Source of the DNA: an uncultured beta proteobacterium
Lineage (GTDB): Bacteria > Pseudomonadota > Gammaproteobacteria > Burkholderiales > Burkholderiaceae_C
Length of the DNA: 64,000 bases
Assembly: GCA_903938815.1 (NCBI GenBank)
Contig: CAJAES010000099.1
Coordinates: forward strand, 1 to 64,000
Direction of reading: 5' to 3'
How positions within the stretch are numbered: the first letter of the stretch is position 1; each line of letters opens with the position of its first letter. Shown here piece by piece: positions 61,432 to 64,000 of the stretch. The position numbers were made by a program, and so were the translations under genes. Below the pieces are notes generated by a model, which ran no database searches, had not been told where the DNA came from, and worked only from the letters and a program-made list of their open reading frames with translations.

Positions 61432-63477
61432 TCAGGCGGGCAGCATGACCGGTGAGCCCCGCAGCATTGACAAGGCCTGCAGGGGCATGGGCCGTCCGTA
61501 CAGATAGCCCTGCCCGTACAGGCAGCCCATGCTCCGCAGGCGCTGGGCGTCGGCCTCGGTCTCGATGCCCTCGGCCACGGTGGGCACGCCCAGGCTGCGC
61601 GACAGGCCGATGATGGCGTCGACGATCTTCGCGCTCTCCGGCCGCTCCCGCATCGTGTGCACGAAGGTGCGGTCGATCTTGATCTTGTCGAACTCCAGCT
61701 CGGCCAGGTAAGACAGGCTGGAGTGCCCGGTGCCGAAGTCGTCCAGCGTGACGGTGAAGCCCGCCTGCTTCAGCGCGTGCATCACGCGCCGCGCGGCGTC
61801 GGTGTCGCGCACCAGCGCGGACTCGGTCAGCTCCACGTCCAGCCGCGAAGGCGGCACCCGGTGGCGGGCCAGCAAGGCCAGCAGCTGCGGCACCAGAGAC
61901 TCGTCCTGGATCTGCTGCGGCGCCACGTTGAACGAGATGCGCCAATCGGGATCCAGGCAGCTGCGATCCGACAGCGCAGCACCGAGCACAGCCATCGTCA
62001 TCGGCCCGATGAGGCCGGTTTCCTCGGCCAGCGGGATGAACTGCGCCGGCGGCAGCAGCCCGCGCTGCGGGTGATGCCAGCGGGCCAGCAGTTCGAGCGA
62101 ATGCACGCGGCCGGTGGACAGGTCGACGATCGGCTGCGCGTAGGGGACGAATTCGCCGCGCGCGATGCCCTCTCGCATCGCCTGCTCCAGCGCGGCGCGC
62201 TCGGCGACGAGTTCGTCCAGGCCGACGTCATAGAAGCACAGGCCGCCGCGGCTGTCCGACTTGGCGCGGTACAGCGCCGAATCGGCCTTGCGCAGCAGTT
62301 CGTCCGCGTCGGTCCCGTCGTCGGGGAAGCGGGCGATGCCCACGGTCGAGCCGATGGTGATGCTGAGGGAGCCGACCTTCATCGGCTGCCCCATGGCCTG
62401 GACGATCCGATCGGCCAGGTGGTGCGCGGCCGAGGGCGTTCCTTCGTCGGCGGCCAGCACGACGAACTCGTCGCCGCCGTAGCGCGCGCAGGTGTCGCCG
62501 CTGCGGATCAGCCCCTGCAGACGTTGTGCCACCTCCTTCAGCACGAGGTCGCCCACCATGTGGCCGTGACGGTCGTTCACCGGCTTGAAGCGGTCGAGGT
62601 CGATCATCAGGACGGCCAGCCGCGTACCGCCACGGGCCGTGCGGCCCATCGCGACGGCCATGGCGTCATGCAGCGCCGTGCGGTTGGGCAGGCCCGTCAG
62701 CAGGTCGCTCGCAGCGAGGTGCTTCACGCGCTCCTCGGCGCGCAGCAGATGCCCGCGCGAGCCCATGAGGCGCCGCCAGAGCAGCACGCCCAGGAAGCAG
62801 GCGCCCACGAGCAGCAGCACGCCGATGAGGGCGTTGCGGCGGCGCATGTTGGTGATCTCCTGCCCGGCGGCGGTGACCGTGGCCTCGCTGAAATCGGCAA
62901 TGGCCTTCTGGAGCAGCGCTGTCTTCTGGCGATAGCGCTCGCCTTCGAAGATGCGGCGCGCCACATCGACAGCGCCGACCTGTACCGCCTCGAAGGCGGA
63001 CTCGCGCATGTCGTCGAGCTCGGCGGCAGCGGAGCCCGTGGCGGCATCGAAGCGCGCCGTCGCATCGGCGGGGGCCAGCGCGCGCGCCTCGGCCAGCAGG
63101 CGATTGAACTCCGGCAGGTGCCTGTCGAACCGCTGCACCCACTCGGCCTGGCCGCTGATGACGGCCATCTGCGCCGCCGTGGTCAGCTGCAGGTCGACCA
63201 GGCGCATGGCGCCTGCCAGCCGCAGGGCCTCGGCGTGGCGATGGTTGGCCTCGCCCTGGGCCGCCGCGTAGTACCAGCGCTCGATGAGCAGCACGCCGAG
63301 AAGAACGCCCGCGACCGCAAGCACCAGCACCAGCGCCCTGCGGGCTTCGGCCATGGTCTGCTCGACGATGGAGACGCTGGGCAGCAGGCTGGCCGCGGCC
63401 TGGGCCTGCGGCGATGGCAGGCCCTCACCGACCTGCGGGTGCAGGACATCCGGAACGGAATCGGGGCGGCGTGCCAT
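61432..63477 (-). CDS. Membrane GGDEF/EAL cyclic-di-GMP protein, both domains apparently intact
   Basis: 681-residue bifunctional c-di-GMP enzyme. Two helices (near residues 50-70 and 225-245) enclose a helical periplasmic sensor region. GGDEF reads RYGGDEF (about residue 334) with an inhibitory I-site RSGD exactly five residues before it. The EAL domain begins ELLARWHH (about 461; the ELL variant), then FNVAPQQ, ELTESALV, LDDFGTGHSSLSYL, KIKIDRTFV, VAEGIET, so both cyclase and phosphodiesterase activity are possible. ATG 63477 was chosen; an internal Met just before the first helix is an alternative. Confidence 0.9.
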   Translation of the reverse strand: MARRPDSVPDVLHPQVGEGLPSPQAQAAASLLPSVSIVEQTMAEARRALVLVLAVAGVLLGVLLIERWYYAAAQGEANHRHAEALRLAGAMRLVDLQLTTAAQMAVISGQAEWVQRFDRHLPEFNRLLAEARALAPADATARFDAATGSAAAELDDMRESAFEAVQVGAVDVARRIFEGERYRQKTALLQKAIADFSEATVTAAGQEITNMRRRNALIGVLLLVGACFLGVLLWRRLMGSRGHLLRAEERVKHLAASDLLTGLPNRTALHDAMAVAMGRTARGGTRLAVLMIDLDRFKPVNDRHGHMVGDLVLKEVAQRLQGLIRSGDTCARYGGDEFVVLAADEGTPSAAHHLADRIVQAMGQPMKVGSLSITIGSTVGIARFPDDGTDADELLRKADSALYRAKSDSRGGLCFYDVGLDELVAERAALEQAMREGIARGEFVPYAQPIVDLSTGRVHSLELLARWHHPQRGLLPPAQFIPLAEETGLIGPMTMAVLGAALSDRSCLDPDWRISFNVAPQQIQDESLVPQLLALLARHRVPPSRLDVELTESALVRDTDAARRVMHALKQAGFTVTLDDFGTGHSSLSYLAELEFDKIKIDRTFVHTMRERPESAKIVDAIIGLSRSLGVPTVAEGIETEADAQRLRSMGCLYGQGYLYGRPMPLQALSMLRGSPVMLPA

Positions 63478-63590
63478 GGACAGCGTTGAAGTGATCGAAG
63501 TGAATCTCCCTTCGGATGTCGGCCGAAGCACGCCAAGCTTGAGCCGCCGGCACCCGCCGGCGCCCGCCGGCCCCGTTGCTCAGGGCTTGC

Positions 63591-64000
63591 TCAGGGCTTG
63601 CGCAGGCCCGGCTGGTCGAGGTCGAACTGCGCCTTCGGCAGTCGCAGGACGCCGTCGCCCAGCGTCTTCACCGATTCGCCGGCCGCGGCCCAGTCGCCTG
63701 CGATCGTGACGCGAAGCGACTCGGGCTTCCACCACCGCGCCGCGAAATCACGCACCTGTTCGGGCGTGACGGCACGGATCTGCGCCACGCGCTGCGCCAG
63801 TTCGGCGGGGTCGCGGCCCTGCGCCACCTGCCCGGCCACCAGCGACAGCAGGCCCGAGGTGGTCTGCAGCCGGTTCGCGAAACCGCCGATGAGGGCCGCC
63901 TTGCGAGCCTCCAGTTCGGTGGCCGGCGCGGGCTCGGTCGCGACCTTCAGCAGCGCCTGGCGCATCAGCGACACCACCTCGGAGGCGCTCGGGTGCTTGG
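63591..64000 (-). CDS. M16-family metallopeptidase-like protein, C-terminal part (5' end outside window)
   Basis: The last about 135 residues of a pitrilysin-like (M16) protein; the frame is open to the window edge. The segment LVAGQVAQGRDPAELAQRVAQIRAVTPEQVRDFAARWW followed by VTIAGDW is typical of the C-terminal domain of these zinc proteases and of their inactive partner subunits. The zinc motif HxxEH would lie upstream, outside the window, so activity cannot be judged. Confidence 0.75.
   Translation of the reverse strand, partial: KHPSASEVVSLMRQALLKVATEPAPATELEARKAALIGGFANRLQTTSGLLSLVAGQVAQGRDPAELAQRVAQIRAVTPEQVRDFAARWWKPESLRVTIAGDWAAAGESVKTLGDGVLRLPKAQFDLDQPGLRKP

Overview
The window is GC-rich, densely coded DNA from a Gram-negative bacterium. 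It is most consistent with a betaproteobacterium of the order Burkholderiales, probably Comamonadaceae-like. The grounds are a DUF3567 protein, a PhaM polyhydroxyalkanoate-granule protein, a separate homocysteine-methyltransferase half of methionine synthase, a 16-strand-type general porin ending in Phe, and a dispersed intergenic repeat whose core is CGCCGGGCCGCCCCAAG. The genus cannot be named from the sequence alone. No rRNA, tRNA, CRISPR array, phage or transposase gene was seen.

Layout. 1-6.6 kb: the 3' part of a TctE/QseC-like sensor kinase carrying repeat-encoded residues, then dgkA, a TTC38-like TPR protein, a manganese exporter of the EMGDKT family, and a CHASE-PAS hybrid histidine kinase. 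6.7-24.2 kb: a complete alpha-glucan module on two divergent operons. Leftward run malK-malE-malF-malG and two secreted GH13 amylases. Rightward run glgP-glgB-(small repeat-encoded ORF)-glgX-malQ. Starch or maltodextrin would be cut outside the cytoplasm, imported by MalEFGK, and processed with glycogen by MalQ, GlgP, GlgX and GlgB. The shared promoter region holds striking inverted repeats; glgA, glgC and a regulator are not in the window. 24.3-37.2 kb: assorted genes. These are a MetH homocysteine domain, a GGDEF/EAL protein, DUF3567, DUF3108, a fumarylacetoacetase-family hydrolase, an ABC ATPase with a frameshifted permease/M1-peptidase fusion, a lipoprotein, a retropepsin-like protease, PhaM and a FIST sensor protein.

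37.2-45.5 kb: an eight-gene leftward operon encoding an aconitase-superfamily hydro-lyase pair (LeuC/LeuD-like), a branched-chain-type ABC importer, and an isocitrate-lyase/PEP-mutase superfamily lyase, with a divergent IclR regulator and two matching operator-like palindromes. All three enzymes depart from the textbook motifs of their families, so this looks like a catabolic route for an unidentified, probably branched, unsaturated dicarboxylate that ends in pyruvate or a related 2-oxoacid. 45.6-49.5 kb: glycolate oxidase glcDEF. 49.6-53.4 kb: a porin, an SLC13 carrier and a DMT exporter. 53.4-59.8 kb: a TRAP transporter, a short-chain dehydrogenase, a KstD-like flavoprotein and a divergent IclR regulator, apparently another small catabolic unit. 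59.9-64 kb: glpK, a membrane GGDEF/EAL protein and the 3' end of an M16 peptidase gene.

Two window-wide signals stand out. At least eight genes have a -10-like hexamer only 5-7 nt before the start codon, which suggests leaderless mRNAs, while others have a strong GGAGA ribosome site. A repeat family occurs at three places: in frame with a kinase, as a small ORF coupled between glgB and glgX, and inverted behind malQ.
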